A DNA stretch of 30,445 nt from the NCBI GenBank assembly GCA_050633205.1, contig JBOEGA010000052.1, forward strand, positions 1-30,445. The letters run 5' to 3'. The notes beneath the pieces were generated by a model, which ran no database searches, was not told where the DNA came from, and saw only the letters and a program-made list of their open reading frames with translations. The DNA comes from CBDHHC01 sp050633205. Its GTDB lineage: Bacteria; Pseudomonadota; Alphaproteobacteria; Rhizobiales; CBDHHC01. Both the position numbers and the translations under genes were made by a program. Numbering within the stretch: the stretch's first letter is position 1; the number at the start of each line of letters is the position of its first letter. Shown here piece by piece: positions 16,779-23,816 of the stretch.

Positions 16779-17981
16779 ATGAAGCATTACATTCACTGGA
16801 TCGCATTTATACTGGCCTCACTGTTTTTCCTCTTTGAATTTGTTGCAAGAATTGAACCCGGGCTTGCCAGTCAGCAGATCTCGACATATTTCCAATTATC
16901 TAACGCCGGGTTTGGCACTCTGGTAAGCCTGTTCTTCTGGATATATGCTCCCATGCAGCTTGCCGTAGGTGTATTACTGGACAGGTATGGTGCCCGGCAC
17001 CTGCTTCCCGCTGCCATCCTGACCTGCTCCGTTGGCGTCCTGATTTTCTCCCAGTCTCCCAACGCTATAGCAGCTGGACTTGGCAGGCTTTGTATTGGAC
17101 TCGGAGCATCATTTGCCTTTGTTGGCGCCCTGTATGTTGTCAATCATCAGTTTAAATCCAGCCAGTTCGCTATTCTGTCCGGAGCGGTAAATGCCATTGG
17201 AATGGTAGGCACTGCTGTTGGCGCAGTTGCCTTAACAGCTATGATTGACCTGGCCGGATGGAAATCCGTATTCCTTTACACTTCGGTATTTGGCTTTATT
17301 CTTTTTATACTGTCCCTGATTTTTCTCAAAGATGGAAGTCGGGAAAAGACGAACAATCCAAACGTCTTTGCCTCACTGCATGAAGTGATAAAAGATCCAC
17401 GAATCTGGATTATATCCGTTATTGGTGCCTTGTATTACATGCCTGTCAATATTTTCGGCGGCTTGTGGGGCAAATCAGAACTCACCACAGACCACGCTCT
17501 TTCATCAGTCAACGCTGAAATTGCAGTATCCATGATATTTTGCGGCATGGCCATCGGAAGTATTCTGGCTGGAATATTATCGGATAAATTTGGGCACAGG
17601 AAATACTTTATAGCCGGCGGTGCGCTCCTGATGGGGGTAGTTTTCTCTATAGCACTTTACCTCCCGATAAATTCCGTCCTCCCACTTGCACTTCTTATTT
17701 TTATTGCTGGTATTCTGGGGGGCGGGCAGATGCTGACATTTGCAATGGCTAAGGAATATAAGCCCAAATCCATGTCAGGAACTGTAATAGCGTTTGTAAA
17801 TATGCTGGGTATTGCAGGCGCACTTATTTTTCAGCCTCTGGTAGGAACAATTGTTGATATGGAACAGGGTCATTTTGGCCTCGCATTATTGACCATTCCT
17901 GTTTGCCTGCTTCTGGCAGGAGTATTGGCTCTAACGCTAAAAGAAAACCGTCACGAAGATCATACTGAAGCCAGTCCCTAA
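16779..17981 (+). CDS. Major facilitator superfamily (MFS) transporter
   Basis: A 400-residue polytopic membrane protein with about 12 hydrophobic helices in two halves around a central loop (about residues 185-205, KDGSREKTNNPN). LLDRYGARHLLP in the loop between helices 2 and 3, and LSDKFGHRKYF in the matching place of the second half, are the MFS motif A pair, which identifies the superfamily. A family below that level, or a substrate, cannot be assigned; anion, nitrate-like, glycerophosphate-like or efflux roles all remain possible. TGAGG is seven bases upstream of the ATG. It is divergent from the sensor kinase across 140 bp, and its stop overlaps the end of the convergent LysE-type gene by four bases. 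No fault was seen in the frame. Confidence 0.92.
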   Translation: MKHYIHWIAFILASLFFLFEFVARIEPGLASQQISTYFQLSNAGFGTLVSLFFWIYAPMQLAVGVLLDRYGARHLLPAAILTCSVGVLIFSQSPNAIAAGLGRLCIGLGASFAFVGALYVVNHQFKSSQFAILSGAVNAIGMVGTAVGAVALTAMIDLAGWKSVFLYTSVFGFILFILSLIFLKDGSREKTNNPNVFASLHEVIKDPRIWIISVIGALYYMPVNIFGGLWGKSELTTDHALSSVNAEIAVSMIFCGMAIGSILAGILSDKFGHRKYFIAGGALLMGVVFSIALYLPINSVLPLALLIFIAGILGGGQMLTFAMAKEYKPKSMSGTVIAFVNMLGIAGALIFQPLVGTIVDMEQGHFGLALLTIPVCLLLAGVLALTLKENRHEDHTEASP

Positions 17982-18599
17982 TCCCTGCTGCTCTGATACA
18001 GAATACGCAAAGCCAGTGCCCCGATAACAACAGCCGCAATTCGATCCAGCAGTGCCTTTGCAGACAGATAGGACTTCCTGACTGCACCAGTATTCATGGA
18101 AACAGCAAGCACAGTATAAAACAGGATTTCTACGAGCAAATGATTTGCAGCAATCACACCTTTTTCCACCAGGCTGATATCCGGCGGAAAGATCACGACC
18201 AGCACGGCCGCAGCAAATAATACTGATTTGGGATTTAAAAGATTAACCAGCACACCATCACGAAAAGCATGAAGTGCAGGTTTGGCAACACCATCTATTG
18301 GCCTGGATGCCCCCTTCCAGGTGTTCCAGGCAATATAAATCAGATAAAAAGCCCCGAGTATCTTTGCCACAACATAAAACCATGGGAAAAGTTTAAACAG
18401 ACTATCCAACCCCAGCAACGCCAGCAGCGTCCATGCCGAGGCCATGCCGAGGCCATAAGGCCAAGACCGCAACCAAAGCAATACCAGCCCTTTTCCCCTC
18501 ACTGATCGATGTTTGAATGGCAACCAGCATGGCAGGCCCCGGACTGGCAATCGCAACCAGAAGGGCAAGATTGAATAGAACAATATGATCAAATGACAT
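17978..18599 (-). pseudogene. LysE/RhtB-family amino-acid exporter, broken by two small indels
   Basis: The N-terminal frame from ATG 18599 reads MSFDHIVLFNLALLVAIASP, then GPAMLVAIQTSISEGKRAGIA, the standard LysE/RhtB opening. The C-terminal frame, ending at 17978, carries ASAWTLLALLGLDSLFKLFP and LLNPKSVLFAAAVL, the rest of the same exporter. Between them the frame is lost. The third frame there reads FGCGLGLMASAW, which fits the family exactly. Two changes explain this: one base missing from a T run (A run 18475-18477 on the plus strand), and an 11-bp tandem duplication, unit CCATGCCGAGG, at 18431-18456. Undoing both gives 612 bases, or 203 residues, the normal family length. Either the gene is truly inactive or the assembly is wrong here. 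An intact protein would export amino acids such as threonine or homoserine lactone. Confidence 0.85.
18431..18456. repeat. 11-bp tandem duplication in the LysE-type gene
   Basis: The unit CCATGCCGAGG is present 2.4 times in a row. The extra copy adds 11 bases and destroys the reading frame, so it is probably a recent slippage event or an assembly error. Confidence 0.85.
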
Positions 18600-18720
18600 G
18601 GAAATCAGCCTTATCCTGTGGATTAGGAAAAATCTAGCCGCTATCTATGGCTAATATAGGTCCGGCCTGATGAGAATCAGTACCTATTTGAGCATTTCGA
18701 TTTATTATCCGGGAGCAATT

Positions 18721-19077
18721 ATGACCACAAATAATCATAACCACATCAATTATATCGAATTCCCAATGCAGAACGCCGAAGCAACAAAGAAGTTTTACAG
18801 CGAAGCATTTCAATGGGAATTCATGGACTGGGGCGAGAGTTATATCAGCTTCAGTGGAGCAGGTGTTGAAGGCGGATTTGAAAAAGATGAGATGCGTGAA
18901 GCAACCTCCCCCGGGGTACTGGTTGTCCTCTACAGTGATAATCTGGAAGACACCCTTACAACCGTTACAGGTGCTGGCGGAAAAATCATTAAACCCATCT
19001 ACGGTTTTCCCGGCGGTCGTCGTTTCCATTTCCTCGACCCGAATGGCAATGAGCTCGCAGTCTGGGCCAAGGTATAA
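18721..19077 (+). CDS. VOC superfamily (glyoxalase/bleomycin-resistance fold) protein
   Basis: A 118-residue single-domain member of the vicinal-oxygen-chelate superfamily. The two beta-alpha-beta-beta-beta modules can be read as HINYIEFPMQNAEATKKFYS with FQWEFMDWGESYISFS, then GVLVVLYSDNLEDTL with GFPGGRRFHFLDPNGNELAVW. The ending FLDPNGNELAVW is diagnostic of this family, and candidate metal ligands are His in HINYIEF and the last-strand Glu. Substrate unknown; many close relatives are annotated only as glyoxalase-like. I prefer ATG 18721 over an earlier frame start at 18670 because GGGAGC lies four bases upstream. It stands alone and ends at a strong bidirectional terminator. Confidence 0.88.
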   Translation: MTTNNHNHINYIEFPMQNAEATKKFYSEAFQWEFMDWGESYISFSGAGVEGGFEKDEMREATSPGVLVVLYSDNLEDTLTTVTGAGGKIIKPIYGFPGGRRFHFLDPNGNELAVWAKV

Positions 19078-19085
19078 ATAAAAAA

Positions 19086-19112
19086 AGCTTCCACCGTCAT
19101 GCGGTGGAAGCT
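19086..19112. terminator. Strong bidirectional terminator
   Basis: A perfect 11-bp stem, AGCTTCCACCG with CGGTGGAAGCT, has a five-base loop. CTTTTAT follows on the plus strand and GCTTTTTTATTT on the minus strand. It separates the VOC gene from the convergent host-attachment-type gene. Confidence 0.85.
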
Positions 19113-19139
19113 CTTTTATATAACAGATTTTATAGATAC

Positions 19140-19526
19140 CTATACAGCCAGCATCATCTCCAGATGCTTCGGTAAATCCTTATTCGGGACATGTGTCAGG
19201 TCCTTTGGCACCTGCTCGACAACCTTGTCCATCACCTGAGATGAAAGAGAATGGCGCAATTCTCCAAGCATGGCCGGCGAAGCAAAAATAATCATCCGGT
19301 CAAACTCGTTCTTCCGTAGTTTTTTACTGAGACTTTGCCCTAACTCCTCAGCAAATTGCCGCTTGTCATCCTCGTGAGTTTCCTGATCAGCATCCCTGCT
19401 GTTATCATTGTCTATTTCGAATTTCATCCCCTGAACAGGTTTTATCCCATGTCCGGGACCGTCATTCATTACAACCCGCGCGCGAGCGCCGTCAGCTATC
19501 AAAATCCATGTACGAACTGGTTTCAT
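19140..19526 (-). CDS. Host-attachment (PF10116) / baeRF-like protein
   Basis: A 128-residue cytoplasmic protein of the family named after Agrobacterium attachment mutants (Host_attach). Comparative work relates it to the bacterial archaeo-eukaryotic release factor (baeRF) fold. Recognisable parts are TWILIADGARARVV at the N-terminus, a charged linker (NDNSRDADQETHEDDKRQF), FDRMIIFASPAMLGELR, and a C-terminal KDLTHVPNKDLPKHLE. The last two are the conserved core of the family. The protein is slightly shorter than typical members (about 140-150). Its real function is not established, and the attachment name is historical. It lies 75 bp downstream of the hemerythrin-like gene on the same strand with no terminator between, so the two may be one transcript. 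Confidence 0.85.
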   Translation of the reverse strand: MKPVRTWILIADGARARVVMNDGPGHGIKPVQGMKFEIDNDNSRDADQETHEDDKRQFAEELGQSLSKKLRKNEFDRMIIFASPAMLGELRHSLSSQVMDKVVEQVPKDLTHVPNKDLPKHLEMMLAV

Positions 19527-19601
19527 ATATTTCCAATATCCTGTTTACTAAACAACAGACAGACTACTCCTCCAGTGTTCAAATTCAGATAAGAAAAATA
19601 C

Positions 19602-20138
19602 TTAATATGAAGTTGATATATGTCCTCCGCGACCACTGCCCGGTTTCATGGCTGCACGACGATGGAGAGCCATTTTTTCCTGTAAACATTTAAGATCTTC
19701 ATTAATCAGACGTTTCCTGGCAAGCGGTAATACAATCGTATTTTCCCACACCAGATGTCTGCGATACCCCTCAAAGAACCCTCTGAGCATATATCCCACC
19801 ATATCAGGATTAAGCAGCCTCTGTCCCTCTGCAAGAGTTTTCAGGCTTTCCAGAAGTTCATCAGCAAAACTTTCATCAGTCGCATGTTCCATACAAAGAT
19901 TCGCAACGATTTCTAACAGATTATCTTCTGGCAATGCGCGCTGCTCCAGTAAAGGAAAGAGCCCCTGCTCTTCATCGGCATGATGTATAGGCATTTCCAC
20001 AGTAAGCGCATGGATTGCTGTCAGACATAATTTTTCATCAACCTGATCAGGAAGATCATCTGCAATTCGTTCAAGAATATCACATAATTGGGTCTGAAAA
20101 TGATGATCGGCCTCTATGATATCAATCGGACTTTTCAT
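19602..20138 (-). CDS. Hemerythrin-like HHE-domain protein
   Basis: A 178-residue all-helical protein with the metal-ligand spacing of hemerythrin-like domains: EADHH (His12/13), HHADEEQGLFP (His52/53, Glu56/57), MEH (His85) and HLVWENTIVLP (His128, Glu132). These residues would form a di-iron site. Such proteins bind oxygen, sense oxygen or redox state, or help repair iron-sulfur clusters under nitrosative stress (YtfE/Ric-like); which applies here cannot be told. There is no signal peptide, so it is cytoplasmic. It is divergent from ccoN across 267 bp, and a perfect FNR/FixK-type palindrome lies 131 bp from its start, so shared oxygen control with the oxidase is possible. The tail GSGRGGHISTSY is basic and probably disordered. 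Confidence 0.87.
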   Translation of the reverse strand: MKSPIDIIEADHHFQTQLCDILERIADDLPDQVDEKLCLTAIHALTVEMPIHHADEEQGLFPLLEQRALPEDNLLEIVANLCMEHATDESFADELLESLKTLAEGQRLLNPDMVGYMLRGFFEGYRRHLVWENTIVLPLARKRLINEDLKCLQEKMALHRRAAMKPGSGRGGHISTSY

Positions 20139-20179
20139 ATGGCTGACATCCCCGGAAATTCCCTCAAAAATATTAAAAA

Positions 20180-20210
20180 TTATTTTTGTTCAACAACGTA
20201 ACAAAAATAA
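20180..20210. repeat. AT-rich 11-bp inverted repeat in the hemerythrin-ccoN intergenic region
   Basis: TTATTTTTGTT and AACAAAAATAA are perfect complements separated by CAACAACGT. The element lies 42-72 bp upstream of the hemerythrin gene start, on its promoter side. It could be an operator or a transcript hairpin; no known consensus was matched. Confidence 0.6.
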
Positions 20211-20268
20211 ACCTTCTGTTAATGTCTTCATTCAATTTTCAATATGGATGAAATGCCTCAGCACAACC

Positions 20269-20282
20269 TTGACATATGTCAA
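20269..20282. promoter_or_regulatory. FNR/FixK-type binding site upstream of ccoN
   Basis: TTGACATATGTCAA is a perfect 14-bp palindrome matching the TTGA-N6-TCAA core of CRP/FNR-family sites such as FNR, FnrL and FixK, which in alphaproteobacteria commonly drive ccoNOQP. Its centre is 130 bp from the ccoN start codon and about 137 bp from the divergent hemerythrin start. No FNR or FixK gene is in the window. Confidence 0.8.
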
Positions 20283-20405
20283 AGCAAATCCCCGCCGCCT
20301 CAGTCAGTTTCAGTAGCACATTAGAGTTTCACCTTATTCAGAGTACCTTTCTATAGCGCAAGAGTAATTGCAAAGGGCTCCATATTTCACTTAGGGGAAG
20401 AAAAA

Positions 20406-22010
20406 ATGGCTTCTGCCTTACAATTATCTTTTGCTGGTTTAACAGCATTTGCCGCTCTGGTCCTTGCAGGCCTGGCTCAGGATGAACTATTTGCAACTCA
20501 TGCCTGGATCGTGGTTCTGGCCTGCCTGATTGCTGTTATATTTCTGGCCAGAAACTATAAATTCAGCGATCAGAAAGAAATCGTTGAAGAAAAATATGTG
20601 GATGACGTTGTTCGCGCCGGATGTATCGCGACTGTTTTTTGGGGGATTGTCGGCTTTCTTGTTGGAGTTGTAATAGCTGCACAACTGGCATATCCGGCAC
20701 TGAACTTTGACATTGCCTATACAAATTTTGGTCGCCTCCGTCCATTGCATACATCAGCCGTGATATTTGCATTTGGCGGTAACGCGTTAATCGCAACCAG
20801 CTTTTATATTGTCCAGAGAACGACAGGCGCAAGGCTGGCACTACCTGCTCTGGCATGGTTCGTATTCTGGGGCTATCAGCTGTTTATCGTGCTTGCTGCG
20901 ACAGGTTACCTGCTCGGAATCACACAAAGTAAAGAATATGCCGAACCTGAATGGTATGTTGACCTATGGCTGACACTGGTATGGGTTGCCTATCTTGTAG
21001 TCTTCCTTGGAACAATCCTGAAGCGTAAAGAACCTCATATCTACGTAGCGAACTGGTTCTACCTTGCCTTTATCATCACTGTAGCAATGCTCCATATCGT
21101 AAATAATATATCTGTCCCGGTATCCTTTCTTGGTGTCAAAAGCTACTCGGCATTCGCAGGTGTTCAGGACGCACTGACACAATGGTGGTACGGTCACAAT
21201 GCCGTAGGATTTTTCCTTACAGCAGGCTTCCTTGGCATGATGTACTATTTCGTCCCCAAAAGAGCAGAGCGCCCGGTTTATTCCTACAGACTCTCAATCG
21301 TACACTTCTGGTCACTGATCTTCCTTTATATCTGGGCTGGTCCTCACCACCTGCATTACACAGCTCTGCCGGACTGGGCACAGACCCTCGGTATGGTTTT
21401 CTCCATTATGCTCTGGATGCCTAGCTGGGGTGGAATGATCAATGGCCTGATGACATTATCCGGTGCATGGGACAAACTCCGCACAGACCCTGTAATTCGG
21501 ATGATGGTTATGGCTATTGCATTTTATGGCATGTCCACATTCGAAGGCCCTGTTATGTCCATCAAATATGTGAACTCTCTCAGCCATTATACAGACTGGA
21601 CAATAGGACACGTACATTCCGGTGCCCTTGGCTGGGTTGGCCTGATTACCTTCGGTGCCATGTATCATATGTTCCCCAAACTCTGGAAGCGCGATGAACT
21701 GTACAGCCTGCGCCTCGTAAACTGGCACTTCTGGCTGGCAACACTGGGCATCGTTCTATACGCCTCCGCCATGTGGGTTTCCGGTATCATGCAGGGCCTT
21801 ATGTGGAGTGCATCAAACAAACAGGGCTTCCTGGAATACAGCTTCGCAGAAACCGTAGCAGCCATGCACCCTTACTATGTAATCCGTGTGGGTGGCGGCC
21901 TGCTCTACCTGCTCGGCGCCCTGATAATGGCTTACAACCTGTACCGCACAGTGCTCGGAGACAGGAGGTCCGAGCGCCCCATGACTGCAATGCAGACAGC
22001 CACCGCATAA
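20406..22010 (+). CDS. ccoN: cbb3-type cytochrome c oxidase subunit I (CcoN/FixN)
   Basis: The catalytic haem-copper subunit of the cbb3 (C-type) terminal oxidase, which reduces oxygen to water at very low oxygen tension and pumps protons. At 534 residues with about 14 hydrophobic segments it is of normal size. Histidine ligands are visible: RPLHTSAVIFAFGG for low-spin haem b, WYGHNAVGFFLTAGF and the pair in AGPHHLHYT for the CuB site, and IGHVHSGALGWVG for high-spin haem and haem b. The tyrosine of WYGHNAV lies in the C-type segment that supplies the cross-linked Tyr. AGGGGAAG is upstream of the ATG. It leads the operon ccoNOQP-GHIS. The first 60 residues form two hydrophobic helices ahead of the conserved core. 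Confidence 0.97.
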   Translation: MASALQLSFAGLTAFAALVLAGLAQDELFATHAWIVVLACLIAVIFLARNYKFSDQKEIVEEKYVDDVVRAGCIATVFWGIVGFLVGVVIAAQLAYPALNFDIAYTNFGRLRPLHTSAVIFAFGGNALIATSFYIVQRTTGARLALPALAWFVFWGYQLFIVLAATGYLLGITQSKEYAEPEWYVDLWLTLVWVAYLVVFLGTILKRKEPHIYVANWFYLAFIITVAMLHIVNNISVPVSFLGVKSYSAFAGVQDALTQWWYGHNAVGFFLTAGFLGMMYYFVPKRAERPVYSYRLSIVHFWSLIFLYIWAGPHHLHYTALPDWAQTLGMVFSIMLWMPSWGGMINGLMTLSGAWDKLRTDPVIRMMVMAIAFYGMSTFEGPVMSIKYVNSLSHYTDWTIGHVHSGALGWVGLITFGAMYHMFPKLWKRDELYSLRLVNWHFWLATLGIVLYASAMWVSGIMQGLMWSASNKQGFLEYSFAETVAAMHPYYVIRVGGGLLYLLGALIMAYNLYRTVLGDRRSERPMTAMQTATA

Positions 22011-22035
22011 GAAGACGCATCAGGAGAAATTAAGA

Positions 22036-22761
22036 ATGTTTAATCACGCAATATTCGAAAAAAACGTAACATTGCTCATGGTGGTCAGCCTGATTGTTGT
22101 CTCAATCGGCGGTATCGTTGAGATTGCACCACTATTCTATATGGAAAACACAATCGAAAAGGTAAAGGGCATGAGGCCCTATACCCCTCTGGAGCTGGCA
22201 GGACGGAATATCTACATCCGTGAAGGCTGCTATAATTGCCATAGCCAGATGATCCGCCCTTTCCGTGGCGAGGTCCAGCGTTATGGCCATTACAGCCTTG
22301 CTGCAGAAAGTATGTATGACCACCCGTTCCAGTGGGGCTCGAAGCGTACCGGACCTGATCTGGCCCGTGTAGGAGGTCGTTACTCTGATGAATGGCATGT
22401 TCAGCACATGATAGCACCACGTGAAGTTGTCCCTGAATCAGTCATGCCCGGATACCCGTTCCTGGCAAAAACAGCATTGAACTTCAAAAATATTGAAGCT
22501 CACCTGAAAGCCAATAAGGCAGTTGGCGTTCCCTATACCGAGGAAATGATCAGCAACGCCAAAGCGGATTTGATCGCACAGGCGACAACAGATGCAGATG
22601 GAGCCGATGCATTGAAGAAGCGTTACCCCAAAACACTGGCAAGGGATTTTGACGGCAACCCCGGAAAAATCACGGAAATGGATGCACTGGTAGCCTATCT
22701 GCAAATGATGGGTACTTTGGTTGATTTCAAAGCATATGATGCGAAAAAGAATTATCGCTAG
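22036..22761 (+). CDS. ccoO: cbb3 oxidase mono-haem cytochrome c subunit (CcoO/FixO)
   Basis: A 241-residue membrane-anchored cytochrome c that passes electrons towards the CcoN active site. An N-terminal membrane helix (MVVSLIVVSIGGIVEIAPLF) is followed by the haem-binding CYNCH at residues 65-69 in GCYNCHSQMIRPFRGEVQRY, the FixO signature. A likely axial methionine lies in PESVMPGYPFL. The globular domain faces the periplasm. AGGAGA is upstream of the ATG, 25 bases after the ccoN stop. Confidence 0.97.
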   Translation: MFNHAIFEKNVTLLMVVSLIVVSIGGIVEIAPLFYMENTIEKVKGMRPYTPLELAGRNIYIREGCYNCHSQMIRPFRGEVQRYGHYSLAAESMYDHPFQWGSKRTGPDLARVGGRYSDEWHVQHMIAPREVVPESVMPGYPFLAKTALNFKNIEAHLKANKAVGVPYTEEMISNAKADLIAQATTDADGADALKKRYPKTLARDFDGNPGKITEMDALVAYLQMMGTLVDFKAYDAKKNYR

Positions 22762-22773
22762 GAGGCATCAGAG

Positions 22774-22923
22774 ATGGATTACGAAACAGCACGTCAATTT
22801 GCTGACAGTTGGGGCCTTCTTTATCTGGTTCTGGTTTTCGTTGGCTTGATATTATTCACCTTTAGGCCTGGATCAAAAAAGACATCCGAAGATGTCGCAA
22901 AAATTCCGCTGAAAGAGGACTGA
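22774..22923 (+). CDS. ccoQ: cbb3 oxidase small subunit CcoQ/FixQ
   Basis: A 49-residue protein starting MDYETARQFADSWGLLYLVL. It has one membrane helix (about residues 14-30) and then a charged cytoplasmic tail starting FRPGSKK, the usual CcoQ plan. It is known to stabilise the interaction between CcoP and the CcoNO core. GGAGG lies seven bases upstream of the ATG. The position between ccoO (12-bp gap) and ccoP (three-base gap) is the standard one. At this size it falls below common gene-length cut-offs. Confidence 0.92.
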   Translation: MDYETARQFADSWGLLYLVLVFVGLILFTFRPGSKKTSEDVAKIPLKED

Positions 22924-22926
22924 AAA

Positions 22927-23802
22927 ATGAGCAAAATTGAAAAAGACGAACACAGCGGTACCGATACAACTGGCCATGAATGGGATGGTATTAAGGAGTT
23001 AAATACCCCGCTTCCAAGATGGTGGTTATGGACTTTTTATGCTACAATAGTGTGGGCAATAGGATACTGCATTGCTTTTCCCTCGATCCCCCTAATTACA
23101 GAATCAACCAAAGGATTGCTCGGTTATTCCAGCCGTGCAGAAGTTGAAAAGGACATTGCAAAAGCAAAAGCCGGTCAGGAAAAATACCTGAAGAAAATAA
23201 GCGCCCTTCCCCTGGAAGATATTGTTAAAGACAGCGACCTTTCAACATTTGCAGTTGCAGGTGGCCGTTCAGCCTACCAGGTGAATTGCGTTCAATGTCA
23301 TGGCACAGGCGCTGCCGGAAGCATCGGTTATCCGAATCTGAATGACGATGACTGGTTATGGGGTGGCAAACTGGAAAACATTTACATCACTATTAAGCAC
23401 GGCATTCGTTTCGAACAGGATGAAGATACAAGAGCATCGGATATGCCCGCATTCGGCAAAGATGAAGTTCTGAATAAAGAGCAGATCAAACAGGTTTCCG
23501 AGTTTGTCCTGTCTCTCTCCAAATCCAGCCATGACACCAATATTGCTGCAAAAGGCGCTGCAATATTCAAGGATAACTGTGCTTCCTGCCATGGCGAAAA
23601 AGGCGAAGGCAATCAGGAAGTAGGTGCCCCAAGACTGAATGATGCTATCTGGCTCTACGGCGGAGACCGCGAAACAATCATCAGGATGGTATCAAATCCC
23701 AAAAACGCAGTAATGCCGGCATGGGCACATCGTTTGGATGATGTCACTATTAAACAGCTTGCAATCTATATTCAGTCTCTGGATGGAACACAGGCTCAAT
23801 AG
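22927..23802 (+). CDS. ccoP: cbb3 oxidase di-haem cytochrome c subunit (CcoP/FixP)
   Basis: A 291-residue subunit that receives electrons from the bc1 complex or soluble cytochromes. After an N-terminal soluble stretch containing HEWDGIKELNTPLPRWWLW, one membrane helix (about 32-53) leads to two periplasmic cytochrome c domains. Haem motifs are CVQCH (residues 121-125) and CASCH (218-222). Methionines in ASDMPAFG and AVMPAWAH are the expected sixth ligands. HEWDGIKELNTPLPRWW is strongly conserved in CcoP and fixes the identity. GAGG about 10 bases upstream of the ATG serves as ribosome site, inside the end of ccoQ. Confidence 0.97.
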   Translation: MSKIEKDEHSGTDTTGHEWDGIKELNTPLPRWWLWTFYATIVWAIGYCIAFPSIPLITESTKGLLGYSSRAEVEKDIAKAKAGQEKYLKKISALPLEDIVKDSDLSTFAVAGGRSAYQVNCVQCHGTGAAGSIGYPNLNDDDWLWGGKLENIYITIKHGIRFEQDEDTRASDMPAFGKDEVLNKEQIKQVSEFVLSLSKSSHDTNIAAKGAAIFKDNCASCHGEKGEGNQEVGAPRLNDAIWLYGGDRETIIRMVSNPKNAVMPAWAHRLDDVTIKQLAIYIQSLDGTQAQ

Positions 23803-23816
23803 TAAGGAAGTCAGAT

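Noticed and set aside
18634..19029. A 131-codon minus-strand frame opposite the VOC gene
   Set aside because: Shadow of the VOC coding sequence; the plus-strand product carries clear family motifs and a ribosome site.
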